Shown: positions 35,804-47,266, numbered from the stretch's first letter. The stretch is 64,000 bases of DNA from Cinnamomum chago (GCA_038049695.1 CP142456.1:22230501-22294500); one strand, 5' to 3'. Translations and numbers: made by a program. Notes: generated by a model from the letters alone, not told the origin.

Positions 35804-37534
35804 TGTTAGGGATTTTGTGTTAATTGCAATTTGATGGATGCATTATCATTTTAGCATCATTCAAATTTTCACACATGCATTGATTTAGAAAATCTTGAAA
35901 TCTTGATTTACACATGCATTGTTTTTAAGACTTGTAGAAATATTGATTTATGCATGTTTTGATTTTAAACTTGGATGCATTTAAATTTGAAAATAAGTTT
36001 TATAAATCAAGTTAGCCTCTGTTTTAAATCTTTCAAATCATTTTAGGCTTTTTGTGTTTCATGTTTTCAATCCTCTTAGTTTGATTTAAATCATGATTCC
36101 AAGCTTGATTTAATGGCCCAAAAGTCCCCACAAGAAATTATCTTTTAAATATGCATTTTTGGGGAAATTGGTCCCTGGGCCCGGGTCGACCTGCAGTGTG
36201 CTCAGTCGACCGAGCCCATGGACCCGGTCGATCGAGCACACTGTAAGTCGACCGGGAAAGAGCCGTTGGTGCTCCTTTTCAAACGGTCAGATTTATGACC
36301 GTTGAGCCAGGTCGACCGGGGAAAGATGCAAGTCGACCGGGGACTTGCAGGAACTCAATTTTTTTAGTATAAAATGAGGTTCATTCCTTTGGAAAAGATG
36401 TTGAAAAAGAGATGAACTAAGAGCCACTCTTCAGGAGTTTGGATACAAGGAAAAGTGGATGAACTAAGAGAGACCAAGGGGTCATTGGTGAAGCTAAAAC
36501 TTGGATCAATGAAGTTAAATACATAAGTAAGATTTACTTTTATTAATCATATGTTATATGCTTTGTTTAAATTATTGGTAAATGAATTTTAGCATGATAA
36601 CTATGATGTGTTGAATCCATTCTTCATTTAATCTTTGATCTAAGTTGGATTGGATTCTTTACCTTGATTTCAAACCAAGTTTGTTTTAAAATCTTATTTA
36701 ATCATGCTTAGCCAAAATCTTTGATTTCTTTTATAGCATGATTCATTTATTTGGTTGAAATTTATTTGTTGTTTTCATTTATTTGAACCTTAGTTAAATT
36801 AGTTTGGTTTTGAAAACAACATTGCACATGCATCACATGTTTAGAGTTAATTAGTTTCATACAACTTCTGAGCCTTTGATTTTCACTTCATCTACAAGTT
36901 AGTATTCATACATGTGATTTGCATTTCACTTCATTCAAATCATTTTATGTGCCTTAAACTTTTAAATGCTTTGAGCTTATAGTGATTGATCTTGCTTTTT
37001 AACTTGATTGAAGTTATTACACACACACATCATGAGCATACACCTTTGCATTCATATAGTATTTGTGTGAGTTAGATTTTCAATTTCATATCCGCCTATT
37101 TTAGAGGCATTGTAATTGAGCTTAAATTGTATCTCTTTTAGTGTTTGTGTAGACACTACTTTGAGAGAAAATTTTCTTCTTGTAAATGTTATTGTTTAGC
37201 CTAAGAAAAGCATAGTGAAGAAGTTATTGCTTAACCTTTTAAAAAGCATCTTGTTAAGGTTATTGCTTAGCCTAGAAAAGCACATTGTAAAGGTTATTAC
37301 TTAACCAATTGAAAAGCATAGATAGTGGAAATCCGGTGGATCACAAGCCGGTAGTGGATGTACGTAGGCATTGAGGCCGAACTACTATAATCCTTGTATG
37401 ATGATGCATGCTTTGTGGTGATTGTTTTTGTTTAGCTTCCTAATTTAATTTTATAATCTTCACTTGTGACTAGTTAATTTTAAAGAAGTTAAAATTTGTC
37501 ATAATTGGTCACTAATTTGTAGCTCACCCTATTC

Positions 37535-37568
<34 letters not shown>

Positions 37569-37591
37569 AGAATTAGGATCCCGGACTTTCA
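35804..37591 (+). mobile_element. Solo LTR of the Sirevirus-like family
   Basis: Starts TGTTAGGGATTTTG and ends GGATCCCGGACTTTCA, the same termini as the LTRs at 9653 and 26932. It is flanked by a perfect 5-bp duplication AGAAG (35799-35803, 37592-37596). No interior or second LTR is present, so this is the product of LTR-LTR recombination. It is 1788 bp, shorter than its relatives because it lacks the 302-bp internal duplication. It has the GTCGACCG motif cluster and a 32-base C run (37537-37568). It is clearly more diverged, so it is an older insertion of a related subfamily. Confidence 0.93.
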
Positions 37592-37596
37592 AGAAG

Positions 37597-40500
37597 GAGA
37601 AAAAAAAGATTTAATTGAGAAATGCAATGGGTCATAATGACGTGGCATCATGGAGGTCTCTCTCTAAGAAATGGGTAAGAGAAAAAGGGTCGGTTAATGA
37701 GCAATTGATGCAGTATTAAAGAAATTGAATAGTCAAATTCAATTGGAAAAGTCAAAATCATTTCAGCAATTGAGGCTGATTTCTCAATTGGAACAGCCAC
37801 TTTCATATATATAAATTGATTTGGGATTTCAATTTTGATCAACTTCAATTAATTTTTACCGGATGGCAATGGGGTGAGTCAAGTTCATGTTTAGGCCGAC
37901 CTGAAGCCAGCCGGAATGAAAGTTTCTTTGCCCTGAATCTGACTTGCCCCATGACTGCTGCAGGGTGACCTAAAGAGTAGTATGTTATGTCTCGTACTAC
38001 TATCACATTGCATTGAGAAAATTTATTAAATAATATGTAAGTTAAATGCAAAAGACGCAGGCAAGTCAACAAAACCAAGCCTAAATCCAAGTCGGTCAAA
38101 GTCTAAAAAACCATACCTGTGTCTGAACCATGAGTTTAATTCTTTTTCATATATTTTCTTAGTTTTTATTATTATAATATGCTTATCTCAATAAATTTTA
38201 TAGAGAAACCCACCCCAAATCTAATGAACTCGCTACCGAACCCATCCAAATAGGAAAATGTCATATTTTATTTTTCTTATAAAAATCATATAGCTTAATA
38301 TGATTTATGCAAAAAAAAAATCATATTTTACATTTCTTTTATAATTTCAAAAAATTTGTATACTTTTTTATTATGATTAATTATATTGTTCGTGCTAACC
38401 TCGAGCATGTTTTGCTAGTGATATATGAAGAACATTAAAGCACGTGTTGAAAGGGGTCCCACAAGTGTTGCCCATATCAAATTTAACAACCAAATTTTTT
38501 TCACAAATGCATTCTTATTGAAGAACAACTTCCTCTTTCTTTATTTGATTAAACTTCTTTTATTTGACTATTTAATTTAAATTTATTGATGCCTCTTTAT
38601 GTTGGAAAATATTAGGGTTTGCGTCATTATAACTTTCTTTTAATTCTTTATATAGATGCAAGTATTTATTTAGTTTGAAGCACCATTGCAAATATGATTA
38701 TCATTGGTTCATGATATATAGTAGAAATACAAGAAAAACATCAATTCTACTGCTCGCTTGTGAGTGTTAAATTAGTCTTATTCTGATGTATGATATCTTA
38801 TCAAAGAAAATCGCATTAAATTTGAAAAAACGCATATTGAACTTAATTTATTTTTTAATAATTGAAGTTATTTTTTTCCTTATCTTGGTTTTAAATACTA
38901 GCTTTTCCTTAAAGTCAATATACTTTTTAACCAATATAGAGAGGGAAAATGTTCTCCATATTACAAGTGTAGTCCAATCCCGTGGGGCATACTTGGGCCC
39001 ATCTTTTATCATTGCAACTCCCTTGATAGTCTTTTCATCCTATGAGCTGGCATCAGGCTCAATTTTACATTTATTGAACATTCACTGACCGTTGGATTGA
39101 ATCTCAATAAAATATATTGTTGAGATACCATTAAACTTTAAGGCTGTTAAATCTAAAACTAGGTAATATGGTGGAGCCGATATTTTGGATCCCTCTTAGC
39201 CATGCAGGGAGCTTTCAATCCGCCCTCCTTCTATTAACGAACTTGCATCTAAGGGCCTCGCGAGCTGGACTACTATAAGGTACATGCAGTATGCTCGAAG
39301 TGTGATACACATCTTGTTTGTATTGTGCACTCAACCAAAATGTAACTTGACTTTTTTTTTGCTTCTGGAATTTAACCTTTAAAAACACCAATCCAAGATT
39401 GATACGTACTAGTTGTTTGCCTAATGACAAAGTATCACTGATACTTGAACCAATGATTATCAATCATATTACTTGATATATCGGAACATTATTTTTGCCT
39501 TAGTTGGAATGACTAATCAAGTTGCAGGTCTTTCTATTTATGTACCTGACATTCACCAATCTCTCTTTTCCCATGGTATGGTTGGCCAACATGGTAGATA
39601 GACAAAATGGTTATAAATGAAGTCAAATTCTCCCAATGGCCCTCTTATTAACGCACTTTCTGTTTTTCACGCGTACTTATAATTAATTCACTCTCTTCGC
39701 AATTACTTGTTTATCCTAATTTAACATTAATTTGAACATTAGTCGCCTTTAGATTTAGTAGGAAAAATTTGCATGATATATACTTGTTAAACTTTGAGAT
39801 GCTATTCATTTCATCAGCCTCGTATTAGGATTTGAGAGTCTCTAATTCATATCTTTACTAGTTTATCTCATCTTGATCTGCACGACTGCTCTCATCTAGG
39901 TGGGCCCACATGCGAGCCATTGAACGAAAGAAATGAACAGGGCTAGTGGGGAATCTATGTTGGAGCACAGTAACTGGTGCTCCTACTGGCCACCTGCATT
40001 AATATCCTGCAGTCTGAGTCAGTCATACTCATAGCCATAGGTGCTATTGAAGATTTGAGCATGGGTGGTGGGTTCATATTTATTCAAGCAGATTGAAATG
40101 GCTGAGGCCTGAGATCTCTCTTTTGAGTTTTGACTAGAGGACATTGGGGATGCTATCATTCTTACTCAGGAGGTACAGAATTTTCAGGAGCTCCCGCAGT
40201 GTACACTACTGGGCTTCGAATGCATTGATATCTCTGCATATAGAGGACTGCATGTTCGAATTATTCTTCTTCTGTGTATGATTGCTTTTGAACCTTGTGT
40301 CCTTTTTGGACTGCCTTTCTCCCTGCTCTCATTACTCCCTCTCTTTATTTTATTTCAATGCTACAAGGAATATACACCCACACTTCTGGATGGGTTAAAA
40401 ATTAAAAGATTGCTTAATTTTTAGGCCCACCGTTAGAATCAAGATCATAACAGGAGAGTCTTGACATATTAGAAGTCAAAATGTCATTTGGCAAGTTAAG

Positions 40501-41872
40501 ACATATTCAAACAAATGTTTAAGTGCATGCATGACTTTTGTGGAGGTCTCATTCAATAAGGTTGCAGATCTTTATGCCTCTTTTTCAAAAGAGGAATCAA
40601 AATGACCTTTTCAAATAAATATAAACGTTTAAAGCAAAATTTAATTATAATGACATTTTTTTGGTACTACTTATACTCAATAGAAATTTGCCTGTACTAC
40701 TTTAATCATATAACAACTTAGCCCAAGTAACTTTTATGGTGCAAAAAGTTTATTTTTTCCTCTAATTGAATTAGACATGTCAATGATTCTATTTGTAAGA
40801 TGTATAATTGAAACAAGCCTATTTTAAGATCTACTTGAATTAGCTTTATTTCAAACAGTGAAGACTTGCTAAAAAAACACTTTATTCTATTGAGAAGTGC
40901 ATATATAGTACAATGTGAACTTGTCTGTGCGGCCCAACTGTGGCATGCAAATCATTTGGCAGGTGTTAATGATTGTTATTCCTTGTGGATTTCGTTTTAA
41001 CTTCAGTTAAATCGGAGTTTACGGGAGTAAGTATGATGGATTCGCGACCCGAGATTAGTCCTAACTCCTAAGTAATCCGATCTTGGGCTCGGGTCATGAC
41101 ATAAGTATACCAAAATATGAGTGTAACTCCAGTTATTTAGGCCCTCAAAATCTAAATTATTTTTAATATGTGAATGTAATAGCTTTGGATCTAGAAACTC
41201 AGGTCAAAAGATACATGGATCTCATTATGGATCACAATGCTCTAAATCTATTGTGCTTGGATCAAATCCGAATATCTCCAAATCCAAAAATAGGTTATTT
41301 ACCCACTTTAATCTGAACAAGAGACTTCGGATGCCAAGATGAATCGGGTACCCATGTGCAATCCTACCCTCAAGGACGTCCCCTCAACAATGTTCTAGGC
41401 ATTTATTTATACATTAATCTGCATACCACAAACAATCTAACTTCATTAGCTCCTACCAAAAAATATATATAAATAAATATATATATATATATATATTTCT
41501 AATTACATCATCTGCAGGAGGGGGTTTTTCTTTTTTTATATATATAGAAATCTGCTGGAGGTTGTTAACAACCACTAAATCCCACAAATTGTTGTCCACC
41601 CCAATGTTTATTGGATGATCCTAACCGTCTTTCCCACATTTTGAATCATTTGATTGGACCATTGTCCATTTTCAGGACCACCATATGCTATCCAATAACC
41701 TTAGGCAACAGTTCCCACGCACAACATTTTGATCACGGATTTGATGGCTTCCCACACCCATAACTCCCAATTTCAATCCTTGATTACCCAAATCAGAGGA
41801 GAGAATTTTGAAGAAAAGAAGACAACTGAAAACATATGATTGAAATTACAATTGACCTGTGATAAATAACCT
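37597..41872. other. Gene-poor stretch downstream of the PPR gene
   Basis: AT-rich DNA with short open frames only. A hairpin with terminal CTAGT lies near 38395-38421. No exon with family motifs was found. The last few hundred bases should include the 3' UTR of the PPR gene, but no clear polyadenylation signal could be chosen. Confidence 0.5.
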
Positions 41873-43660
41873 CTACCAATAGTCCAAACAAGAACATGCC
41901 CCATCTCTAAAATGATGGAATCTAATTCTGTCTCTCAATATTATCTCTCTTCCATATATTTGAGAAATGAGCTTAGCACTTGCGTGACAATCACCACATA
42001 CTCTAAGATTCTTGATAATCCTGATAGGAACAGTTGAATCAGAAGCAACAAGTGCAAATGCAATGGCTATCTTCTCACTGTGGTATGAGAGAGCATCCTC
42101 TTTCTCCTCTTCACCTATGTCAAACAGCACTTCTTGGGTGCTTGGCTTATGCCCATATTCATGCAACCTCCTGCCCATCTCATCAAGCATGGCATATATC
42201 TCTCTTGATCTTGGGTGGGCCCTATCTCCCAATATAAACTCATGTATCTCACCATCCATCTCAACCAAGCTGTGGCCAGGCATCTTGTTAATACCCTTGT
42301 CTTTCATCACCTTCCTTACTCTCCTCACATCCTCCCAATGGTTCATGTTTGCATACATGTTTGATAAAAGCACATAGTTACCACTGGACTCTGGTTCTAG
42401 CTCTGTCAAATGCCTAAGTGCAAGCTCTCCCAGCTCCATGTTCCCATGAATCCTAGAAGCCCCCAGCAAAGACCTCCATAACACTGCATCAGGCCTCATG
42501 GGCATCTTCCAAACCACTTCATGGGCCTCATCGAGCCGCCCAGCTCGACCAAGGAGGTCCACTAGACACCCGTAATGCTCAATCTTCGGTTCAATCCCGT
42601 ACACCTCTTTCATGGAATCGAAACACCGGCGCCCCTCATCGACCAACCCAGCATGCGCGCACGCACACATCATGACCATAAAGGTCACGTAATCGACCGC
42701 CACCCCATCTCGATCCATGACATTGAAAAGCTCGATAGCGGGTCGAGCCAGCCCGTGAATCGCAAGCCCACGGATCATTGAATTGTAACACACGGTGTCC
42801 CTCTTGGGCAATGAATCAAACACTTGAATGGCCAAATTGATGCACCCACATTTCGTGTACATGTCAATCAGAGCAGTCGCAACAAAACGGTTCAACTCTA
42901 GACCATGCCTCTCTATGTATGCATGTGCCCATGCACCTTGACTGAGTGCACCCAGATCAGCACAAGCACCAATCACCCCTACAAATGTGAATTCATTAGG
43001 CCTCATCATAGACATTTGCATTTCATTAAACAAAAATAAGGCCTCAATGCATGAACTGGCATCATCACTACAAGTACCAGTGCCATGAGCATAAGCAGAT
43101 ATGATGGAGTTCCAAGCAGCTAGATCAGGATCTTGGATCTGATTAAAGAGATATCTAGACAGTTCCAGTTTGCCACATTTGGAGTAGAACTTGACAAGAG
43201 AGGCATGGAGGAAGTGATCATAGGTGGAGCCAAGGAACTTTAGGACATGGGCATGGAGGGCAAGGCCACGGTGGGTCCATGGGTGGCACTCACATGCTTT
43301 GAAGAGAGATGGGTAGGTGTAGTTGTTGGGGTTGGGGGTTTTGTGGGAGAGGAGGTGAGAGTAGAGAGAGAGGGCAATGTGGGTGTTGTTGGTGGAAGCT
43401 AGAGAGGAGATGAGGGTGTTGTAGAGGAAGATGGTTGGGTTTGGGATTTGATTGAAGATGGAGGTGGGGTAGGAAGATCCAAGGGTGGAGGATAAGGGAG
43501 GGAGGGAGGAGAAGAGGAGGAGACGGCTGAGAGGGAATGTGTGGTGGGCCAGGCCTGTTGTGATCATATGGGCATGGGCTTGCTTGAAGGTGGTTGGGGT
43601 CTTGCATTTTTCTAAGAGGAGAAGGGTTGGATGGTTGCAGATTGGATGTTGGGGTCTCAT
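41873..43660 (-). CDS. Pentatricopeptide repeat protein, E/DYW class (At5g43790-like)
   Basis: A single uninterrupted 595-codon frame without introns, as usual for PLS-class PPR genes. PPR proteins bind organelle RNA, and DYW-ended members edit C to U in chloroplasts or mitochondria. PPR units are visible, for example FLHASLVKFYSKCGKLELS (about residue 150), FVATALIDMYTKCGCINLA (about 260) and EHYGCLVDLLGRAGRLDEA (about 365). The E region precedes a PG-box at about 461 (PGHSLVEMDGEIHEF). The DYW deaminase has HSE at 527-529, CGDC at 555-558, CSC at 589-591 and ends in DYW, so all zinc ligands are present. The N terminus (KTPTTFKQAHAHMITTGLAHHTF) and body match what I recall of Arabidopsis At5g43790, which lacks the DYW domain. 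The ATG at 43658-43660 is the first in frame. Target organelle not determined. Confidence 0.93.
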   Translation of the reverse strand: MRPQHPICNHPTLLLLEKCKTPTTFKQAHAHMITTGLAHHTFPLSRLLLFSSLPPLSSTLGSSYPTSIFNQIPNPTIFLYNTLISSLASTNNTHIALSLYSHLLSHKTPNPNNYTYPSLFKACECHPWTHRGLALHAHVLKFLGSTYDHFLHASLVKFYSKCGKLELSRYLFNQIQDPDLAAWNSIISAYAHGTGTCSDDASSCIEALFLFNEMQMSMMRPNEFTFVGVIGACADLGALSQGAWAHAYIERHGLELNRFVATALIDMYTKCGCINLAIQVFDSLPKRDTVCYNSMIRGLAIHGLARPAIELFNVMDRDGVAVDYVTFMVMMCACAHAGLVDEGRRCFDSMKEVYGIEPKIEHYGCLVDLLGRAGRLDEAHEVVWKMPMRPDAVLWRSLLGASRIHGNMELGELALRHLTELEPESSGNYVLLSNMYANMNHWEDVRRVRKVMKDKGINKMPGHSLVEMDGEIHEFILGDRAHPRSREIYAMLDEMGRRLHEYGHKPSTQEVLFDIGEEEKEDALSYHSEKIAIAFALVASDSTVPIRIIKNLRVCGDCHASAKLISQIYGREIILRDRIRFHHFRDGACSCLDYW

Positions 43661-43760
43661 GGGTTTAGATGTGTTCTACATGGACAGAGGGAGAGATTGC
43701 AGATTGGGCGTTGGGGTCTCAAGGGTTTAGATGTGGTCTACATGGACACAGGGAGAAATT
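43637..43760. repeat. 62-bp tandem duplication over the PPR start codon
   Basis: Units 43637-43698 and 43699-43760 differ at a handful of sites. The first holds the PPR start codon (CAT on the plus strand). In the second, upstream unit the same codon reads TTG on the coding strand, and the shift is out of frame. The 5' leader of the PPR gene thus contains a decayed copy of its own first codons. Confidence 0.85.
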
Positions 43761-43826
43761 GTGAAACACTGATAATATGATGGAAATTCGAATCCTGATT
43801 GATTTCATTGGATAAGTATATTTGAG

Positions 43827-43874
<48 letters not shown>

Positions 43875-43877
<3 letters not shown>

Positions 43878-44254
43878 CAAGGCTCTCCTAAGCTTCAAGC
43901 TTAGAAAAAAAAATTTCGTAAGCTCATGCTTGTGGGGCCCACCTTTGGTCCATCCAAATGGACCAAACACATGGCTTCCCTAAATTACACACGTCTACCA
44001 ACTTTCGGTCAGATACGAATTTATTGGACCGTTGGATTGACTATGTGTCAATCAAATTGAACCGTTGACCATTAAACTTTTGGGCCCATATGGAGATGAT
44101 ATAAATCGCATTTGGGGCTAATTTTTTGTAGAGAGGAAGATCCAAGGAAGTCCTTGAAATCCCCCCCACCCCCATCTCCATTTGGGTTCCCAGGTGGGCT
44201 CCACCACACATTTGAGCTTACCTTATCCTAAGCTTGAGCTTAGGAGAGCTGGCC

Positions 44255-44256
<2 letters not shown>
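43875..44256. mobile_element. 382-bp MULE-type MITE (copy B)
   Basis: Same family as 4548-4926: starts GAGCAAGGCTCTCCTAAGC, ends GGAGAGCTGGCCCC, with matching interior blocks such as GTGGGGCCCACCTTTGG. Flanks are ATATATATA on both sides, compatible with a 9-bp duplication but not diagnostic in a TA repeat. Confidence 0.87.
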
Positions 44257-44290
<34 letters not shown>

Positions 44291-44294
<4 letters not shown>

Positions 44295-44468
44295 AGTTTC
44301 AAGTACATCTATGGTGAGGGACATTATGGTGAGAGACACTTCGGTTTTTGCACATGAAGATAATGAAGTGTACATCACCTTATGTACATGAAAAGTAACT
44401 TTTGTATTTAAAAATTTCTAATTGTGGAAGTCCCTCACCCAAGGGATAAATGCACTTGAAACTTCCCC
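44291..44468. mobile_element. 178-bp MITE inserted in TA repeat
   Basis: Inverted ends: left GAAAAGTTTCAAGTACATC with GGTGAGGGAC, right read in reverse GGGGAAGTTTCAAGTGCAT with GGTGAGGGAC. TA repeats lie on both sides. No coding capacity. Superfamily not certain. Confidence 0.75.
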
Positions 44469-44479
44469 ATATATATATA

Positions 44480-44607
44480 GAGGGCTGCTCTCCTACACTG
44501 CAGCCCTCAGCTGCAGGTGTGTGAACCATGCCTTCACATGCCCTACACTGCTCCCCTCACGTGCCTGCAGCTGATATTAAGGAGGGCTGCAGTGTAGGGG
44601 AGCAGCC

Positions 44608-44610
<3 letters not shown>
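44480..44610. mobile_element. 131-bp MITE with 28-bp inverted ends
   Basis: Ends are nearly perfect inverted repeats of 28 bp starting GAGGGCTGCTCTCCTACACT on the left and GAGGGCTGCTCCCCTACACT read in reverse from the right. The centre holds a second copy of TACACTGCTCCCCTCA. TA repeat on both sides. Confidence 0.85.
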
Positions 44611-44646
<36 letters not shown>

Positions 44647-44835
44647 AAGCTCCTCTCCTCAGCGTCCGCTCAGCATGTGCGTAACCAAGCTTATGTTGAC
44701 AGATTTCGAGTATTTCGTGCGTGGAGACCGCTCAAGCCGTTTTCGTTTCCCCGCTCTCCATCAGAAGCCAAAACCAAATCCCACCTTTGAAAAGAGCCCC
44801 AAAACCCATTTCCTTCCCAGTAGCGCTGACTCCTC

Positions 44836-45700
44836 TTTCTCTCCATTTCGCCATGAACCCATTTCTTTCGCTGGAGGCACGGATCCTCTCCCTCGACCGA
44901 TCGATTCTCTCCGGCGAGACTGTCCTCTCTCCGGCGACGCTCCTCTCCTCAGGCCTGAGCTTTTCTCTCCAGCGACTTTGCCCTCTCTCTCTCTCCATTT
45001 CCAACAGACATGGATCATCCCAAAAGTGAGTCTCTCTCGCGATAGCTTCTCTCCGGCGATGCTCTCTCTTTCCGACGACTTCTCTTCTCCCGCCCCGAGC
45101 GTTTCTCTACAACCAGCGATCGTCTCTTTGAGGTATGCCTTTTCTTCCTTCCTTCTTTGTTTTTTTTTTTTTTTTCATCTATTTTTTTTTTCTCTGCCCT
45201 TAGATCTTGTATAAGCTTCTTGAAATGTGCCCTCTTATGCTCATCTTGGTGTTCCTATCGGCGAACTTGGCCGGGTACTTTGCTTGGAAGTCGATCCAAT
45301 CCGATTCTCCCAAACCCTAAGACGATGTTTCGGACGAGAAAGAGAAGGTTGTAGCTGATTCTGAGAGAGAATCTAGTTTTTGATAGGTGGGTTTTTTTTT
45401 GTTTGATAGAAATCCATCTGGCTTTCATTCCGATTTGAATTTTTCTTCAGACTTTTTTTGCTTTTGCTATTGAATTTTTATGTTGATCTTTGTGTATGTT
45501 GGTTTGGTTCTTTCAGGTGATTGGTAAGGGGTTTTGGACTTTCGTTGATATTGCGAGCGGTAGGTATTTGTGGAGGAATTTGAAGGTGGGAAGCCAGGAA
45601 GGAGAGAAGATGAAAGGATCTTGAGGGATTGATTGTTTGCATCCCTCTTCTTTTTTCCCCCTTTCTTTGTTGTATGTTTGGATTGTAATTACTTTCCACA
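44836..45700 (+). pseudogene. Small conserved plant gene (methyltransferase-related family), copy 1, disrupted
   Basis: CT-rich leader, a leader intron (about 45132-45210), then ATG at 45224 with MCPLMLILVFLSANLAGYFA and WKSIQSDSPKP, then an in-frame TAA at the CCC-TAA of 45317-45319. The frame afterwards would continue DDVSDEKEKVVADSERE. Exon 2 after TTTCAG at 45519 reads VIGKGFWTFVDIASGRYLWR and NLKVGS. This signal-anchor-plus-GFW-F-D--SGRYLWR layout is that of a small plant family of about 70-80 residues often annotated methyltransferase-related, whose function is unknown. The early stop would leave about 31 residues. The second copy, inverted at 62173-63949, keeps Gln at this position, so the ancestor was intact. 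Confidence 0.62.
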
Positions 45701-45988
45701 TGATCCAAATTCTCAATTGCAATGAAAGAGATTTGTCAAGGTTTTATTTTTAAATCTCAATTAATTTTGGTTCCATTGATTGGGTGGAACATCCTCATAT
45801 GAGGCTAGATTGTGGCAAAACAGGCCCATTGGAAGGCAGTGAGCACAGTTTTATTAATTTTCAAGCCTCTGTTTAGATCGATCAACTACTAAATTCAGTC
45901 CATCTGGCCCATTGCCTAATAAAGTGCTGTGACTGTGAGACTTCCACTATGCAAGTGGCTAGTAAAATGGACCTAGTTATCTTACTAT
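44836..45988 (+). repeat. Inverted segmental duplication, arm 1
   Basis: Matches the reverse complement of 62173-63949, including both exons, both introns and about 270 bp of 3' flank (for example TGGGTGGAACATCCTCATATG). Since introns and flanks are shared, this is a DNA-level duplication. It may extend beyond the window at the other arm. Confidence 0.85.
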
Positions 45989-46924
45989 ATAAACAATGGT
46001 ACTGTAGATTGGGCTCCTGACCTAAATGATATTAAATGCATTTAGTTGTCCCAATGACAGCGTGACCGGAAGATGTTTACTTCTTTATAGGATGAATTAA
46101 TAGCAAGATGTTTACTTCTTTCTGCTCCAGGAGATGATAACAGGCCCAATTACAAGAGGTTCATAAGTTAATAAAAAAGAGTGTTGCATATGGTTATACA
46201 CGACTCCTTAATTTCATTGGTTTCTACTATTGTGGTTGTGAACGAGGTCTGCTATTAAAGACTACATCTTTGAATTGAGAATCATTTCCGGCCAAAAGAA
46301 GCCAGAAGAAGGATGCATTTCTCTGTTTCACAGAAACTGATAAACAGTGAGGAAAGAGGGACAAGCTTAGTCAGTTTTGAAACAACAACACATCTACTGC
46401 AATAATGGGTTAATCCTGCATCAGATGCTGCAGTCATTGTTTGTTTTTTTTAATCTCAAAAGAACTAATCATCAAGTCACATACAAGTGGAGTGCATCCA
46501 AAATCTCTAAATTGATAAAAGTTGAAATAAATACCAAAAAAAGTCTGCACCAGATGTTAAAGGGACTGAATCATGAAAATTCCACTGGATTTTGAACCTA
46601 CCTTCCGTTGCAACAGACAAGCTTAATATCTCAATACCCAACAGAGCAGCTAAGGGCTGCCGTCAAACAAATTTTATACAAGCTGACCCTATTTTATATC
46701 CGAGCACAACGGACTGGGTTTTGTGTTCACAATGATTCAGGGTTGCATTTGATCCAGGCTGGCCAAGGCCTGGCGTATATTTGGACTGTGATTGACCTAC
46801 ATTGGGCATGATGATTAAGTATGGGTAGATCATGGGCGTAATAGTCTTGAAGGCCCTAAAAGCAGCCCAGTTGAGACCCACATCTATTACACGAACCACC
46901 GATGTGTTTTTAAACAGGGCTAGA
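45989..46924. other. Spacer, nothing recognised
   Basis: Non-coding DNA between the inverted duplication and the copia element. No gene supported. Confidence 0.4.
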
Positions 46925-47222
46925 TGTTAGCATATGAGCCTATGGCCCACATTTGATGGCCACAAAAGAGCCTGATAGACTCGTTGGTTTTAGGTGATTG
47001 ACTTCTTCTATGATTCCTCCCCTTTTAAGTGTAGAACGTTGCAACGAATCCGGATGTTAGTTTCTCCGAGAAGCTTGCATTAGATCGTTGGGGTTATGTG
47101 ATAAAAACAAACCCTTGATTCATGAATCTGCAACATACACAGCACGATCTGAAAACTTGAGTCTTTTCGGCGGTCTCCAGCCTAGCGGCATCTTCTTCTT
47201 GGATTCGTTGTTGTTCCCTTCA
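46925..47222 (+). repeat. Left LTR of the copia element
   Basis: 298 bp, ending TTCCCTTCA, followed directly by the initiator-Met-type primer site. Confidence 0.93.
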
Positions 47223-47266
47223 TTGGTATCAGAGCCGAGGGCGGCTCTCCTCTGAGTGGTGGGGAT

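Larger units (their letters stand above)
43840..44644. repeat. (TA)n tract broken by three miniature elements
   Basis: TA runs at 43840-43874, 44257-44290, 44469-44479 and 44611-44644 separate three unrelated MITE-like elements. The simplest reading is one original TA microsatellite hit three times. It lies within 200 bp upstream of the PPR start. Confidence 0.85.

Noticed and set aside
38786-39088. 100-codon hydrophobic frame
   Set aside because: AT-rich DNA favours Ile/Leu/Phe codons. No homologue is recognised and there is no splice or promoter context.
42012-42781. Plus-strand frames within the PPR gene
   Set aside because: Shadows of the minus-strand PPR-DYW coding sequence.
44528-45214. 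A 228-codon plus-strand frame starting before the TA tract
   Set aside because: It runs through a MITE end and a TA repeat into the leader of the small gene. The real start is the MCPL methionine at 45224.
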